56,361 bases of DNA, from the NCBI GenBank assembly GCA_045589455.1, contig JAZNPC010000001.1, positions 1 to 56,361 on the forward strand, given 5' to 3'. Of this stretch, positions 9,164 to 17,270 are shown in pieces. Origin of the DNA: RGIG990 sp045589455. Its GTDB lineage: Bacteria > Verrucomicrobiota > Kiritimatiellia > RFP12 > UBA3636. The position numbers were made by a program, and so were the translations under genes. Positions within the stretch are counted from its first letter, which is position 1, and each line of letters starts with the position of its first letter. The notes under the pieces are model-generated. The model ran no database searches. It saw nothing but the letters and a program-made list of their open reading frames with translations, and was not told the DNA's origin.

Positions 9164-9200
9164 CGAGCGGCAATATTTTGGTATATTTGTCGCTCGTTTC
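9164..9200 (+). terminator. Terminator after the barrel gene
   Basis: The 10-bp stem CGAGCGGCAA/TTGTCGCTCG (9164-9173 and 9187-9196, one G-T pair) has an AT-rich loop and is followed by a short T-rich stretch. It lies 43 bp past the barrel stop codon and ahead of valS. Confidence 0.65.
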
Positions 9201-9257
9201 ATATTAAAGAATAAAAGCAAATTTTATCATATAATCGTTTTTAGAAAGAAATAATTT

Positions 9258-11942
9258 ATGGACAAACATTTCGACCCAAAAGAAATCGAAACTAAATGGT
9301 ACCCATGGTGGGAAAAAACAGGAAAATTCCGCCCTTCTGGGGTTGGCGAGCCATATAGCATGGTAATTCCTCCACCAAACGTAACGGGTATTCTTCATAT
9401 GGGTCATGCCCTTAATGACACTGTTCAAGATGTACTAACTCGTTGGCGCAGAATGCAAGGCCGAGATGTTCTATGGGTTCCTGGTACAGACCATGCCGGT
9501 ATTGCAACACAGAACGTTGTTGAAAAAGCTCTCCGCAAGGAGAATCTCCGCCGCCAAGACTTAGGTCGTGAGAAGTTTATTGACCGCGTTTGGGAATGGC
9601 GTGAACAGTATGGTGGAACAATTGTTCGCCAGCTACGTAGTCTTGGTTGCTCTTGTGATTGGGAGCATGAGCGCTTCACAATGGATGAAGGCCTAAGCAA
9701 GGCCGTTGCAGAGGTTTTCTGCAAAATGTACGAGGAAGATCTAATTTATCGTGGCAACTACATCGTAAACTGGTGCCCACGTTGTGGAACAGCTCTTGCA
9801 GATGACGAAATTGAGCACGAGCCAAATAGTGGCCACCTATGGCATATTCGCTACCCTGTTGTTGGAGCTGAAGGCGAATATATTCAGGTTGCTACAACTC
9901 GCCCAGAAACTCTTCCTGGTGATACAGCCGTTGCAATCAATCCAAAGGATGAGCGCTACACACATCTACATGGCAAAAAGGTGCTTCTTCCTCTATCTAA
10001 TCGCGAGATTCCTATCGTTGTTGATGATTATGTAGAGCGCGAATTTGGTACGGGTGTAGTTAAGATTACACCTGCTCATGATCCAAACGACTTCCAGGTC
10101 GCTGGCCGCCATAACCTACCTATGGTTAACATTATGAATGGTGACGGCACCATGAATGAGCTTTCTGGCTATGAGGGAATGGATCGCTTTGAATGCCGCA
10201 AGAAGATTGTTGAAGATTTGGAAAAGGGTGGCTACCTTGTAAAGGTTGAGGATTATCAAAACTCCGTAGGCCACTGCTACCGTTGCCACACTGTTATTGA
10301 GTCACGCCTTTCAAAGCAATGGTTTGTTCGCATGAAGCCTCTTGCAGAGAAGGCTCTTGAAGCAGTACGCACTGGTAAAATTGTTTTCACACCAAAACGT
10401 TATGAGACAACCTACTTCAACTGGCTAGAAAACATTAGAGACTGGTGCATTTCACGTCAGATTTGGTGGGGCCATCGCATTCCGGTTTACACCTGCGAAA
10501 CATGTGGTCAAGAATGGGCGGCAACAGAGGCTCCAGAGGTATGTCCAAAGTGTGGCGCTACAAAGGAATTTATCTCACAGGATGAGGATGTACTAGATAC
10601 ATGGTTCTCTTCTTGGCTATGGCCATTCTCAACCTTAGGTTGGCCTGAGAACGAGAGTGCTGATTTAAAGCGCTACTACCCTACTTGTGACCTATGTACA
10701 GCTCCAGATATTATTTTCTTCTGGGTTGCTCGTATGATTATGGCGGGCTGCAAGTTTATGGATGAGGTTCCATTCCGCAATGTTGTTCTTCATGGTGTTG
10801 TACGTGATGATAAGGGCCGCAAGATGTCTAAGTCTCTTGGTAATTCCATTGACCCACTAAACATTATCGAAAAGTATAGCGCAGACTCTCTACGCTTTAC
10901 ATTGATGCAGACAACTTCTCCTGGTATGGATGTTTACATCAACGAAGAGAAGTTTGAGCTAGGCCGCAATTTTGGTACAAAGCTATGGAATGCAGCTCGC
11001 TTCATTATCTCTTGCGCAGAAAATTCTGGTGATACGATCCCTTGGCGTGAGGTTGCTACTGCTGAGCCAGAGTTAAATCCAGAGCTATTAAACGATGATG
11101 ATCGCCATTTATTGATAGCTTGCTCACGTATGATTGCAAACGTTACAGCATCTCTTGAGAAATATCGCTTCCAGGATGCAGCGCTTGCAGCTTATGATTT
11201 TGCATGGAGCACATTCTGTGATCGTTACCTTGAGGGAGCAAAGGCTGATTTACGTGGTGACAATGCAGAGCTACGTGCACAGAAGTTTGCAATTCTTGCA
11301 AGCGTATATGGCAAGCTAATTCGTGTATTACATCCATTTATGCCATTTATCACAGAGGAGCTATGGCATCAGCTAGGATACGCAACTGATGAGGAGTCAA
11401 TTATGACTGCTCCTTGGCCAACAGAGAATTCAGAAGAGCGCACAATCAAATTTGGGTTAACAAATGACATTTTTGATTATGTTGAAAATCGCCATGAGCT
11501 AGTAACTACTGGTCGTGCTCTACGTACAGAATGCAAACTAAATCCAAAGCAAGAAATTACTGCTGTAATTATTGCTAAGGACGAAGTTGTTGCTGAGCGT
11601 CTAACTCGTGATGCAGATGCAATCAAATTTGCTCTTCGCGCAACTAAACTAGAAATTTCAACAGAAGGCAATGCATCTGGTATGCCTACCGCGAGCTGCT
11701 CTCTAGGTTCAATCGGCATTCCTCTTGATGGTCTAATTGATGTTGCCAAGGAAACAGCTCGAATTGAGGAAGAGCTCAAGAAGCTACGTGGCTTCCTTGC
11801 AACTGTTGAAGCGAAGCTTTCAAACGAGAATTTTGTTAATAAGGCTCCTGAGGCTATTATTAAACAGCAAAAGGATCGTCGTGAAGAGCTTGTGACAGAA
11901 ATTGAACGTCAAGCAAAGCTATTAGAATCTCTAAAGGCTTAA
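9258..11942 (+). CDS. valS: Valyl-tRNA synthetase
   Basis: An 894-residue class I aminoacyl-tRNA synthetase charging tRNA-Val. The HIGH signature is in PPNVTGILHMGHAL (residues 39-52) and the KMSKS signature at 522-526 (GRKMSKSLGN). The editing domain lies between them with TTRPETLPGDTAVAI. Zinc-type Cys pairs occur as CPRCG and CETCG...CPKCG. The C-terminal 60 residues are a charged coiled coil (ARIEEELKKLRGFLATVEAK), as in bacterial ValRS. Length is normal. The ATG is preceded by AGAAAGAAA. No T-box leader is visible in the 60-bp upstream gap. Confidence 0.98.
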   Translation: MDKHFDPKEIETKWYPWWEKTGKFRPSGVGEPYSMVIPPPNVTGILHMGHALNDTVQDVLTRWRRMQGRDVLWVPGTDHAGIATQNVVEKALRKENLRRQDLGREKFIDRVWEWREQYGGTIVRQLRSLGCSCDWEHERFTMDEGLSKAVAEVFCKMYEEDLIYRGNYIVNWCPRCGTALADDEIEHEPNSGHLWHIRYPVVGAEGEYIQVATTRPETLPGDTAVAINPKDERYTHLHGKKVLLPLSNREIPIVVDDYVEREFGTGVVKITPAHDPNDFQVAGRHNLPMVNIMNGDGTMNELSGYEGMDRFECRKKIVEDLEKGGYLVKVEDYQNSVGHCYRCHTVIESRLSKQWFVRMKPLAEKALEAVRTGKIVFTPKRYETTYFNWLENIRDWCISRQIWWGHRIPVYTCETCGQEWAATEAPEVCPKCGATKEFISQDEDVLDTWFSSWLWPFSTLGWPENESADLKRYYPTCDLCTAPDIIFFWVARMIMAGCKFMDEVPFRNVVLHGVVRDDKGRKMSKSLGNSIDPLNIIEKYSADSLRFTLMQTTSPGMDVYINEEKFELGRNFGTKLWNAARFIISCAENSGDTIPWREVATAEPELNPELLNDDDRHLLIACSRMIANVTASLEKYRFQDAALAAYDFAWSTFCDRYLEGAKADLRGDNAELRAQKFAILASVYGKLIRVLHPFMPFITEELWHQLGYATDEESIMTAPWPTENSEERTIKFGLTNDIFDYVENRHELVTTGRALRTECKLNPKQEITAVIIAKDEVVAERLTRDADAIKFALRATKLEISTEGNASGMPTASCSLGSIGIPLDGLIDVAKETARIEEELKKLRGFLATVEAKLSNENFVNKAPEAIIKQQKDRREELVTEIERQAKLLESLKA

Positions 11943-11958
11943 TAAATTACAATAAGCC

Positions 11959-11989
11959 CAGCCTTGTGAAATTTCTTTTTACAAGGCTG
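11959..11989 (+). terminator. Hairpin after valS, probable terminator
   Basis: A perfect 9-bp stem CAGCCTTGT/ACAAGGCTG (11959-11967 and 11981-11989) lies just beyond the valS stop. A T-run sits in the loop rather than after the stem, so terminator activity is less certain. Confidence 0.45.
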
Positions 11990-12050
11990 AGGTTATATAA
12001 TCCTAATTTTTCGCTACTTTTACCTGATAAATCCTAAGAAAGAAAGTAAC

Positions 12051-12437
12051 ATGAAAACAAGAGTTTATTTTCTAGCACTTTGCTCATTATTATTTGCAGG
12101 AGCTATCTGTTTTTCAGGCTGTAAAACAACATCTACATTACCACCTGATGACAACAAAAATAATGGAATACTTTCAATTCAAGTAACTCTTAATGAAGAT
12201 GGCACTTTTACATATTTGGGTGATATTGTGGAACGAGAGGATATTCCTAGAGTCCTAAAAAAAGCCACAGACAATTATGGTCGTTCTATAACTATTAAAG
12301 CCGGCAATAATGTTGAAAAGAAAGAATTAGTTGAAGCACGTCAATTTCTTGTTTACAAGGGTTTTCCTAATGTAACAATTGTTACACAAAGAATTGCTGT
12401 TTCATATGAGGAAGATCTTTTACCTGACAACAACTAA
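12051..12437 (+). CDS. Lipoprotein with a TolR/ExbD-like periplasmic domain
   Basis: A 128-residue lipoprotein with an N-terminal hydrophobic segment and lipobox FSGC (Cys near residue 24). The mature part (about 40-118) resembles the periplasmic domain of ExbD/TolR. It has a strand (LSIQVTLNEDGTFTYLG), a helix (EDIPRVLKKATDNYG), a strand (SITIKAGNNV), a helix (KKELVEARQFLVYKGF) and a final strand (NVTIVTQ). The usual ExbD transmembrane helix with its Asp is missing and a lipid anchor takes its place. The fold assignment is inference from the secondary pattern. AAGAAAGAAA precedes the ATG. A glycosyltransferase gene starts 15 bp downstream. Confidence 0.65.
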   Translation: MKTRVYFLALCSLLFAGAICFSGCKTTSTLPPDDNKNNGILSIQVTLNEDGTFTYLGDIVEREDIPRVLKKATDNYGRSITIKAGNNVEKKELVEARQFLVYKGFPNVTIVTQRIAVSYEEDLLPDNN

Positions 12438-12452
12438 TGCGTAAAAACGCTT

Positions 12453-13676
12453 ATGGATGAAGCCATCTCTTTAGATATCAAAAAAAAACAATTGCGGCTA
12501 CGTGTATTACTTGTTCATAATCGATACAAGCTACGTGGTGGCGAGGATAGTGTTTTTGAAGCGGAGCGAGATATGCTTATTGCGGCAGGTCATATTGTCC
12601 ATGTATATGAAGTCACAAATGACACCATAAATGAAAGCACATCAAAACTAAAGCTTTTTTTTAATACCATTTGGAGCAAGGCTTCATACTCAAAAATTCT
12701 TAATATTATTAAAGAATTTAATCCTGATGTTGTACATTGTCATAACACCTTTCCTCAAATTTCTCCTTCTATTTACTATGCATGTAATAAGGCTGGTGTT
12801 CCAGTTGTGCAAACCCTACACAATTATAGACTTACATGCTTAAATGGATACCTATTTAGAGAGCAAGAATGCCAACTTTGTGAAAAGTGCCTTGGCAAAT
12901 CCCCTATTCGTGGTGTTTTCAAGAAATGCTATAGAAATTCTTTTAGTGCGTCTGCGACTGTGGCAACAATGCTAATCGTACATAGGATTCTTGGTACATA
13001 CCGAAAGAAGGTAACAAAATTTATTACACTAACAGGCTTTGGTAAAGAAAAATTCAGCAAACTACCATGCATACCAGTGGATAAAATTGCAGTAAAATCT
13101 AATCCAATCCCTAAAATTCTAGTTCAAGAATGTGAAAAATCAAAGCAAATCATGTATGCAGGACGTCTCTCCCCTGAAAAAGGAGCAGACACACTAATTA
13201 AAGCATGGCTCACTTTACCAAACAAATTTGGATATACCTTAAAAATTATTGGTGATGGAGCAGAAAGAAGCAACCTTGAAGAGCTAGCCAAAGGAGATGA
13301 TAGCATAGTGTTCACTGGAGCTCTTCCGAAAGAGCAAACAATTCAAGAAATGGCATGCTCTGCACTTTTAGTTTCTCCATCTAAATGCTACGAAACCTTT
13401 GGTTTATCACCTGTAGAAGCAATGTCTATAGGTACACCAGTACTAATTTCAGACTTAGTTAATCTTTTCCCAATCGTTCAAGACAACATTTCTGGACGTT
13501 ACTTCAAAGCCGGCGATGCAGAAGATCTTGCAGAAAAGCTTACTGAGTTATTAAGCAATGAAGCAGAGCTTTCACGCCTTGGCACGGCAGCAAAAGCTGC
13601 CTTTGAAGAGAGCGATTGCTCCTTAGAGCGCAATCTTCGTGCATTGGAAGCCATCTACTACTCTCTCTCTCACTAG
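12453..13676 (+). CDS. GT4-family glycosyltransferase
   Basis: A 407-residue GT-B fold glycosyltransferase. The N-terminal domain begins VLLVHNRYKLRGGEDSVFEAE and has the Cys-rich loop CLNGYLFREQECQLCEKC common in this GT4 subgroup. The C-terminal nucleotide-sugar domain shows MYAGRLSPEKGADTLIKAW and the E-x7-E motif as YETFGLSPVEAM (about 313-321). It probably adds a sugar to a surface polysaccharide or lipid-linked glycan on the inner face of the membrane. Donor and acceptor cannot be read. No strong ribosome site is visible, and it may be coupled to the lipoprotein gene 15 bp upstream. Confidence 0.85.
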   Translation: MDEAISLDIKKKQLRLRVLLVHNRYKLRGGEDSVFEAERDMLIAAGHIVHVYEVTNDTINESTSKLKLFFNTIWSKASYSKILNIIKEFNPDVVHCHNTFPQISPSIYYACNKAGVPVVQTLHNYRLTCLNGYLFREQECQLCEKCLGKSPIRGVFKKCYRNSFSASATVATMLIVHRILGTYRKKVTKFITLTGFGKEKFSKLPCIPVDKIAVKSNPIPKILVQECEKSKQIMYAGRLSPEKGADTLIKAWLTLPNKFGYTLKIIGDGAERSNLEELAKGDDSIVFTGALPKEQTIQEMACSALLVSPSKCYETFGLSPVEAMSIGTPVLISDLVNLFPIVQDNISGRYFKAGDAEDLAEKLTELLSNEAELSRLGTAAKAAFEESDCSLERNLRALEAIYYSLSH

Positions 13677-13839
13677 CATTCCTCCCACCTTTGCTGAGAA
13701 CGCAGAGCACACGTAGTGCGATATTACCAAAGCTTGTGTGGTGGCGAAGAGTGCGAAGTTAATCTCCCGCAGAGCCACAGAGAATGAATAATGAGTGCTA
13801 GCACTTGAGCCTACGGTAGTTCATTTTTCTGCGTTCAAA
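13677..13839 (+). repeat. Intergenic stretch resembling a dispersed noncoding repeat
   Basis: This gap has an odd composition compared with its AT-rich surroundings. It holds the phrases GAACGCAGAGCACACG and CCGCAGAGCCACAGAGAATG and a 12-bp palindrome AGTGCTAGCACT (13794-13805). I recall similar 'ACGCAGAG...CCACAGAGAA' text recurring between genes in unrelated bacteria. No coding potential is evident. It separates the glycosyltransferase gene from the 3' end of the first DUF4143 ATPase gene and may mark the left edge of the accessory island. Confidence 0.35.
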
Positions 13840-15057
13840 CTATATTGCCAGTGCGGATAATGGAACAGCATAATATCCGTCGCCAAATTGCAATATCTCA
13901 TTTCCTGCATATAACACTATGCCTGTAAAATTAGATTTTGCAAATTTAGAACCAAACCATTTTAAATGTTTAAAGTCATCCGAACTAACCGCCCCAGATT
14001 TTACTTCTATTCCAAGCAAATCATTGGATGAATTCTTTATAATAAAGTCAATCTCACGCTTAGATGTGTCTCTATATTGAAAAATTTCATACCCCAAATC
14101 CATCTCTGCTAATGAAGCTAATTCATGATACACCCAGGTTTCTATCAATTTACCACAAGAATCTGCATTATAATAAATTGAATCCTCATCCCACCCAAGT
14201 AAATTTGCTAGCAACCCAGAGTCCGACGCAAAAAATTTTGGACGCTTACAAATTTTTGCATAATCATTTTCAACCCAAGCAGGGACCTCATCAACGATAT
14301 ACAGAGTTTTTAATCCTGTAATATAATTACCCATAGTTTCCTTGCTCGTTTGCGAAGCTGCACATAGATCTGTTAAATCAAAGAATTTAGAAGAATATGC
14401 CATCATCCATAAGGCAATCCTTTTAAGAGAATCGACTTTACGGACCTCAGTTATTTCTTGTATGTCTTTAGTTAATAAATCGTCTAAATATTCATTGAAC
14501 CACGCTCTTTTAGTTCGCAACCTAAGATTAAGAGTCTCTGGATAACCTCCATTAAATGCATAATGAATAATTTCTCGTTTATCCAATAATGGACTTGGTT
14601 GAGAAAAATCCCTTGCAAAAGCAGAGGAAAGAAAATTTCCTTTACCGCCAATAATCTCGCCTAGGGTAAAGGTTCGTAACCTAATTCTACCAAATCTTCC
14701 TGCAAGAGAATCTTTAACCGCTTTCACAAAGCGAAGATTAGAACTTCCAGTAATCAGATATTGACCTTGAGAATTATCATGATCCACCTTAAATTTTATA
14801 GCATTTAAAAGCTCTGGGGCTTTTTGTATTTCATCGATAACAAGTGTTTTATTATCCAACCGATTAACAAAGTTAATCGGGTCATTTTTTGCTGCCGCCA
14901 AATAATTCGCGTCATCGAGAGACAAATGTCGCATATTTGAGCCAGCAACAAATTCTGCTAAAGTGGTTTTCCCACATTGTCGTACACCTGTTAGATGTAC
15001 ACCACGACGCTCTTTTAGTGCCTCTTTTAAATTTGTTTCTTGCCATCTTGTAATCAT
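13840..15057 (-). CDS. AAA ATPase with C-terminal DUF4143 domain (copy 1)
   Basis: A 405-residue protein of the AAA_14 + DUF4143 type. The Walker A is GVRQCGKTT (24-32) and the Walker B LVIDEIQKAP (72-81); a sensor-like LITGSSNLRFV follows. The C-terminal part is a PD-(D/E)XK nuclease-like fold with D337 (EIDFII) and E351-V-K353 (IEVKSGA). The family is widespread, patchily distributed and of unknown function. The start at 15057 has a strong GAGGTGG site 4 nt upstream. A three-copy 23-bp tandem repeat sits over its promoter. Two diverged paralogues are in the window (23227-24582 and 38411-39571). It is divergent from the Fic gene. Confidence 0.88.
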   Translation of the reverse strand: MITRWQETNLKEALKERRGVHLTGVRQCGKTTLAEFVAGSNMRHLSLDDANYLAAAKNDPINFVNRLDNKTLVIDEIQKAPELLNAIKFKVDHDNSQGQYLITGSSNLRFVKAVKDSLAGRFGRIRLRTFTLGEIIGGKGNFLSSAFARDFSQPSPLLDKREIIHYAFNGGYPETLNLRLRTKRAWFNEYLDDLLTKDIQEITEVRKVDSLKRIALWMMAYSSKFFDLTDLCAASQTSKETMGNYITGLKTLYIVDEVPAWVENDYAKICKRPKFFASDSGLLANLLGWDEDSIYYNADSCGKLIETWVYHELASLAEMDLGYEIFQYRDTSKREIDFIIKNSSNDLLGIEVKSGAVSSDDFKHLKWFGSKFAKSNFTGIVLYAGNEILQFGDGYYAVPLSALAI

Positions 15058-15082
15058 AATTCCACCTCATTAATCGTAGCCA

Positions 15083-15111
15083 AATGTAGCATATATTGGA
15101 TAAAAAGTCAA
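15083..15111 (-). promoter_or_regulatory. Promoter of DUF4143 ATPase copy 1
   Basis: On the minus strand, TTGACT (15106-15111), a 17-nt spacer and TACATT (15083-15088) form a promoter, with a TGC extended -10. The -35 lies inside the first unit of the 23-bp tandem repeat. Confidence 0.55.
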
Positions 15112-15163
15112 GTAGGATGTGGATAAAAAGTCAAGTAGGATGCGGATAAAAAGTCAAGTAGGA
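15098..15163 (-). repeat. Tandem 23-bp repeat, three copies, over the ATPase promoter
   Basis: The unit begins GGATAAAAAGTCAAGTAGGA on the plus strand and occurs at 15098-15120, 15121-15143 and 15144-15163 (last copy 20 bp), with the copies otherwise identical except for the final base. In gene orientation every unit supplies a TTGACT box, and the gene-proximal one is the predicted -35. The arrangement looks like an operator array or a length-variable promoter element. There are no spacers, so it is not a CRISPR. Confidence 0.85.
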
Positions 15164-15271
15164 ATAATATCATATTAATTTTCAACAACTTACACAATAG
15201 CAACAATAACTAACAATCAAACCATAGTGTGCGGCACTAGCCCTCTGCATCAAGAATGAGCATACATGTGC

Positions 15272-15403
15272 CTAAAGATGCAAAAAATCCGGAAGGGATA
15301 AATTCATGCTATCAGAAATTGGACTATTTGAGATTTCTGGATTTGATAATACGTATGAACCTGTACGTAGGATTAGTTTTACGAATTCATTGAATGTTAT
15401 CAT
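15272..15403 (-). CDS. Small ORF, 43 residues, unknown
   Basis: An ATG at 15403 opens a 43-codon frame beginning MITFNEFVKLILRTGSYV and ending LPDFLHL, preceded by GAAAGGG 6 nt upstream. It has no signal peptide or recognisable domain. It starts 14 nt after the minus-strand 3' end of the inverted-repeat element at 15418-15551. It could be a small protein read from the element's transcript, a decayed gene end, or chance. Codon evidence is too short to decide. Confidence 0.3.
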   Translation of the reverse strand: MITFNEFVKLILRTGSYVLSNPEISNSPISDSMNLSLPDFLHL

Positions 15404-15417
15404 TTTTCCCTTTCATA

Positions 15418-15551
15418 TAACATCAAGGGAGGAATTCGCGAAAGCATTTAATGCTTGAGAACATTTTTTCGCTATTACGAACACATCCTTCTGTCCACTG
15501 TGGTGTTCTCACTCGGTTGGCATAGCCAATTTTGGCTAACTCTTGATGTTA
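15418..15551 (-). ncRNA. Candidate structured RNA or MITE with nested inverted repeats
   Basis: Perfect 10-bp terminal inverted repeats TAACATCAAG (15418-15427) and CTTGATGTTA (15542-15551) enclose three further stems. These are the hairpin AAGCATTTAATGCTT (15442-15456), the long-range pair TGAGAACA/TGTTCTCA (15456-15463 and 15504-15511) and the hairpin TAGCCAATTTTGGCTA (15523-15538). Together they can fold as a closed multibranch structure. I do not recognise it as a known RNA family. A non-autonomous mobile element with 10-bp terminal repeats is the alternative; no target duplication is obvious. The strand is a guess, based on the small ORF just downstream on the minus strand. Confidence 0.4.
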
Positions 15552-15620
15552 AATACTGTTTGTATTGTTAAAAATATGCCACAATTATATCTAAAAAAAA
15601 TTTAAAGCAAGTCAATTATT

Positions 15621-15664
15621 TAGTGTAAAATAGTGAAAAAATAGTGAAATTTTAGTGGAAATTT
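15621..15664 (+). repeat. Helically phased TAGTGNAAA repeat, four copies, at the Fic promoter
   Basis: TAGTG followed by an A-rich tail occurs at 15621, 15631, 15642 and 15653, giving spacings of 10, 11 and 11 bp, close to one DNA helical turn. The last copy contains the predicted -35 of the Fic gene. The spacing would put all copies on one face of the DNA. Confidence 0.75.
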
Positions 15665-15684
15665 ACGCCTAACAATAGTATAAT
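15656..15684 (+). promoter_or_regulatory. Promoter of the Fic gene
   Basis: TGGAAA (15656-15661), a 17-nt spacer and a perfect TATAAT (15679-15684) lie 28 bp before the chosen start. The -35 falls in the fourth TAGTG repeat. Confidence 0.65.
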
Positions 15685-15711
15685 AACAGTAAAATGACAA
15701 AGGGAGATTTT

Positions 15712-16815
15712 ATGATAAAAGCAACACTGAACACCGAAATTCTAAAAAGAATTATTACAATTGAGCAAAATCGTTTTAATGCTAGCACAACTTATCTTCC
15801 TTCTATCACAAAAAACAAGTTACGTAAGAACTCTAAAAAAAAGAGTTCGTATGCTTCCAATAAGATAGAGGGAAATCCCCTATCAGAAAAACAAGCTGAT
15901 GAAATCATTGAAACAGACAATCATAAACATTTACTCAAGCCAGAACTAGAAATAAGAAATTATTTTCTTGCTCTAAATACCCTAGAAGAAAAGCTAAAAC
16001 AAAAAGAACCATTAACAAAGAAAATGATTCTTGAAATACAAGCAATTGTAGAAAAAGGAGCCTCTAAAGAAAAAATTGGACTTAGAGGACCTATGCCACC
16101 AGGAATGCTTTTTGCTGTTTATGATTCTACTACTGGTGTCCCAGAATATATTCCACCAGAATATTCTGAAATTCCCAAATTATTAGATGAACTAATCAAT
16201 TATGTAAACACCACAGACGACCACCCTCTAATCATAGCAGCTATAGCACACTATCAATTAGTAACAATTCATCCTTTTGAAGATGGGAATGGGCGCACCG
16301 CAAGACTTATCTCTGGATATCTTTTAGATTATTATGGTTATGGGTTCAATGGAATAGGTTCATTAGAAGAATATTTTGCTTACAATATCGACGAATATTA
16401 TTCTTCTCTACAAATGGGTTTACCTGCATTGTATTATGATGGAAGAGAAAACCCTCCAAATCCAGAAATTTGGATTAATTATTTCCTACGAATGGTAGAA
16501 TTATATTCAAAAAAAGTTTGCGAATTATCTTCATCTATTAAAAACGACCAATTAGCAGATAGCATTTCTCATTTAAATGTAAAAGAAAAAATATTCCTCC
16601 TGAATTTATTAAAAAGCAAAATCACAACATTTACACCAATCGATATATGCAAAAAATTCAATGTAACTAATAAAACAATAATTAATCGATGTGCAAAACT
16701 TGCGAATAATGGATTTTTAATTCCTAATTTAGTAAACCAACGTATACGCTCATATTATCTAAGCGATTTCACAAAGGCAAATATGAAAGAAATCATAAAA
16801 TTAATATCAAATTAA
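15712..16815 (+). CDS. Fic-family protein, probable AMP-transferase with N-terminal inhibitory helix
   Basis: A 367-residue Fic-domain protein that would transfer AMP or another nucleotide part to a target protein. The catalytic motif HPFEDGNGRTAR is intact at 187-198. An N-terminal inhibitory motif of the (S/T)xxxE(G/N) type is visible as SNKIEG (49-54), placing it in the self-inhibited class II. The C-terminal part (about 290-367) looks like a winged helix (FTPIDICKKFNVTNKTIINRCAKL). I start it at 15712 because AGGGAG (15701-15706) is well placed for that ATG; an ATG at 15694 would precede the ribosome site. It is strongly AT-rich compared with backbone genes, suggesting transfer. No antitoxin partner is adjacent. 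Confidence 0.9.
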   Translation: MIKATLNTEILKRIITIEQNRFNASTTYLPSITKNKLRKNSKKKSSYASNKIEGNPLSEKQADEIIETDNHKHLLKPELEIRNYFLALNTLEEKLKQKEPLTKKMILEIQAIVEKGASKEKIGLRGPMPPGMLFAVYDSTTGVPEYIPPEYSEIPKLLDELINYVNTTDDHPLIIAAIAHYQLVTIHPFEDGNGRTARLISGYLLDYYGYGFNGIGSLEEYFAYNIDEYYSSLQMGLPALYYDGRENPPNPEIWINYFLRMVELYSKKVCELSSSIKNDQLADSISHLNVKEKIFLLNLLKSKITTFTPIDICKKFNVTNKTIINRCAKLANNGFLIPNLVNQRIRSYYLSDFTKANMKEIIKLISN

Positions 16816-17270
16816 GTAAATACATACCAATATCTTACAAAAATCTAAGAAACAAAAACCATGCATATTGCAACAACACGAAGCAAATTTCAGCCAGAAC
16901 ACAACCCTTGTATTAGACAAAATACATGATTTCTTCAAACTTTCGTAAAATTTGAACAAACAACAAATGCACATATCCTACATCGACATTATACACGCAC
17001 CACGTATCTCTCTCTTCTACAAGCGTTAGAAATCTCACAATCCTACAAAAACCCTCTATTTTTTTTCAACTCTTAAATCGTGCATTTAATTTTACAGAAA
17101 ACACAAGCTACTTTCTGTTAAAACCCACTAACATTTTTCTTGCTTTTTCTTCCAAAAAAGAGCACAATCTACCTTTAATTTTTTCTATATATAATATGTA
17201 TAGAAATAAACGAAAACAAATTTAATACTAAACACATATTTTTAAAGGTAAATAATACGAGGTAATCGTA
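16816..17270. other. Intergenic stretch, 455 bp, nothing recognised
   Basis: Very AT-rich DNA between the Fic gene and the antiporter gene. I see no convincing reading frame, tRNA, terminator or repeat array. The weak pairing ACAGAAA/TTTCTGT near 17095-17120 is not followed by a T-run. The antiporter promoter must lie in the right part. Confidence 0.5.

Larger units (their letters stand above)
15164..15690. other. Intergenic region between copy-1 ATPase and Fic
   Basis: The 636-bp divergent gap holds, from left to right, the 23-bp repeats, about 100 bp of featureless AT-rich DNA, a small minus-strand ORF (15272-15403), a candidate structured RNA or MITE (15418-15551), and the phased TAGTG repeats with the Fic promoter. 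Nothing else was recognised. Confidence 0.6.

Noticed and set aside
9200..9257. T-box or other leader before valS
   Set aside because: The gap is only about 60 bp after the upstream terminator and shows no T-box sequence; the gap before glnS also shows none.
15098..15163. Possible CRISPR array (three regular repeats)
   Set aside because: Units are contiguous with no unique spacers and no cas gene is near; the same holds for the 34-bp repeats at 23073-23155.
15712..16815. Fic as half of a toxin-antitoxin pair
   Set aside because: No small FicA-like antitoxin gene is adjacent, and the inhibitory SNKIEG motif is inside the same protein, so it is a self-inhibited class II Fic.
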